The notes under the pieces were generated by a model. It worked only from the letters and a program-made list of their open reading frames with translations. It was not told the origin of the DNA and searched no databases. 64,000 bases of DNA from Methanoplanus limicola DSM 2279 (lineage in GTDB: Archaea; Halobacteriota; Methanomicrobia; Methanomicrobiales; Methanomicrobiaceae): positions 124,692 to 188,691 of the forward strand of contig NZ_CM001436.1 in the NCBI RefSeq assembly GCF_000243255.1. Direction: 5' to 3'. Positions within the stretch are counted from its first letter, which is position 1. Every line of letters begins with the position of its first letter. Shown piece by piece: positions 63,425 through 64,000 of this stretch. The position numbers were made by a program, and so were the translations under genes.

Positions 63425-64000
63425 TTATGTAACTACAATATACATCATCTTCTTCTCTGTATCCTTCTCTTTTCCATTCTCCTTGGTAACACGAAGCATT
63501 ACATTATATTTTCCCGGTTTAATATAGGTATGCACCGGACTCTTTTCATATGCTGTTTTTCCGTCACCAAAGGAATATACCCAGGTTTCAGGAGAACCTG
63601 TGCTTTTGTCTGTAAACAAAACTTCCAGGGGAGCACTGCCGGTTGTGACATCAGCCAGGAATTCAGCATTCAGTACCTCCTCTACAGGAGGTTCCGGTTC
63701 AGCAGATGAAAGAACAGTAATATAATCTGTTTTAACCTCAGTATCAGTGCCATTATCATTGGCTACTTCAAGCGAGACAGAATATTTCCCGGGATTATCA
63801 TAGATATAAACCGGATTCTGTTCCACGGATGTGCCTTCATCGCCAAAGTTCCATTTCCATGACAGAGGATTTTCTGTACCTGTATAGGTGAACCGGATCC
63901 CGGTGCCGGCTTCTGCTTCGGTAATATCAGCACTGAAATCAGCAGAAGGCAAAACCGGAACAGGTTCAGTAACTGTAATGAAACCTGCTTTCTCCTCAAA
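63425..64000 (-). CDS. PKD-domain surface protein (5' part cut by window edge)
   Basis: The reverse-strand frame is open to base 64000 and continues outside, so only the last 191 codons are seen. They hold the tail of one PKD domain (EEKAGFITVTEP), a second (about 15-105, with PLSWKWNFGDEGTSVEQNP) and a third (about 115-190, with PETWVYSFGDGKTAYEKSP and YNVMLRVTKENG). The protein ends right after the third domain without a membrane tail. An internal TTG at 63952 is not the true start. PKD strings of this kind belong to secreted envelope proteins. Confidence 0.88.
   Translation of the reverse strand, partial: FEEKAGFITVTEPVPVLPSADFSADITEAEAGTGIRFTYTGTENPLSWKWNFGDEGTSVEQNPVYIYDNPGKYSVSLEVANDNGTDTEVKTDYITVLSSAEPEPPVEEVLNAEFLADVTTGSAPLEVLFTDKSTGSPETWVYSFGDGKTAYEKSPVHTYIKPGKYNVMLRVTKENGKEKDTEKKMMYIVVT

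Overview
The window is chromosomal DNA of a methanogenic archaeon, most likely of the order Methanomicrobiales (order level is inference). Pointers to a methanogen are methanogenesis marker protein 14, the paired tetrahydromethanopterin-type cofactor genes (an MJ0619-like radical SAM methylase next to an MptN-like glutamate ligase) and the Hyp hydrogenase-maturation operon. Pointers to an archaeon are CarS (CDP-archaeol synthase), archaeal DnaG, CobY, the archaeosine radical SAM enzyme, TATA boxes and leaderless genes. Base composition is moderate in the left half and clearly AT-rich in the right half.

Left half (about 1-31 kb) is a dense core-metabolism region. From the left edge: ftsZ (C-terminus cut off) behind a small ribbon-helix-helix gene resembling the haloarchaeal cell-division regulator CdrS; cobD-cobY (cobamide tail and loop assembly); a LOR/SDH-type ornithine cyclodeaminase-like enzyme; an archaeosine radical SAM enzyme; a surface protein; tRNA-Ser(UGA); the overlapping hypC-hypA-hypE operon; pyrC; a strong candidate two-hairpin H/ACA guide RNA; a DUF167 protein; dnaG; a UPF0058 protein; a soluble chemoreceptor built from an internal 245-residue duplication, with its cheW; the pterin cofactor pair; carS-pyrE-purD; mmp14 with a small partner; an FMN-binding protein; argG; a wHTH-MNT/HEPN two-gene module; an NCS2 purine permease; a 2H phosphoesterase; and a glutaredoxin plus ferredoxin:disulfide reductase pair.

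An intact IS5-type insertion sequence (31019-32153, 4-bp target duplication) marks the passage to an AT-rich accessory half (about 32-64 kb). It is sparse, with long non-coding gaps carrying tandem repeats, an inverted repeat and a dispersed double-palindrome element (three copies). Three regulators there share an ungapped N-terminal winged-helix module followed by PAS domains and appear to be transcribed leaderless from similarly placed TATA boxes. Around them lie secreted or membrane-anchored surface proteins: PKD proteins, an SBBP-type beta-propeller, a TPR/SH3b protein, a CBM-like protein, and two paralogous secreted proteins flanking an anchored Ig-like protein.

The right end (50-64 kb) looks like a surface-glycan or exopolysaccharide locus: two FemAB/GNAT-fold transferases, a Gfo/Idh/MocA sugar dehydrogenase, a UppP-type polyprenyl-diphosphate phosphatase, an anchored heparinase II/III-like lyase and a 1211-residue GT-C-like membrane protein with a large outer domain. 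It ends with a DUF1616-like protein and a PKD protein cut by the right edge. The combination of wHTH-PAS sensors, surface-protein cassettes and the glycan locus is the least ordinary part of the window.
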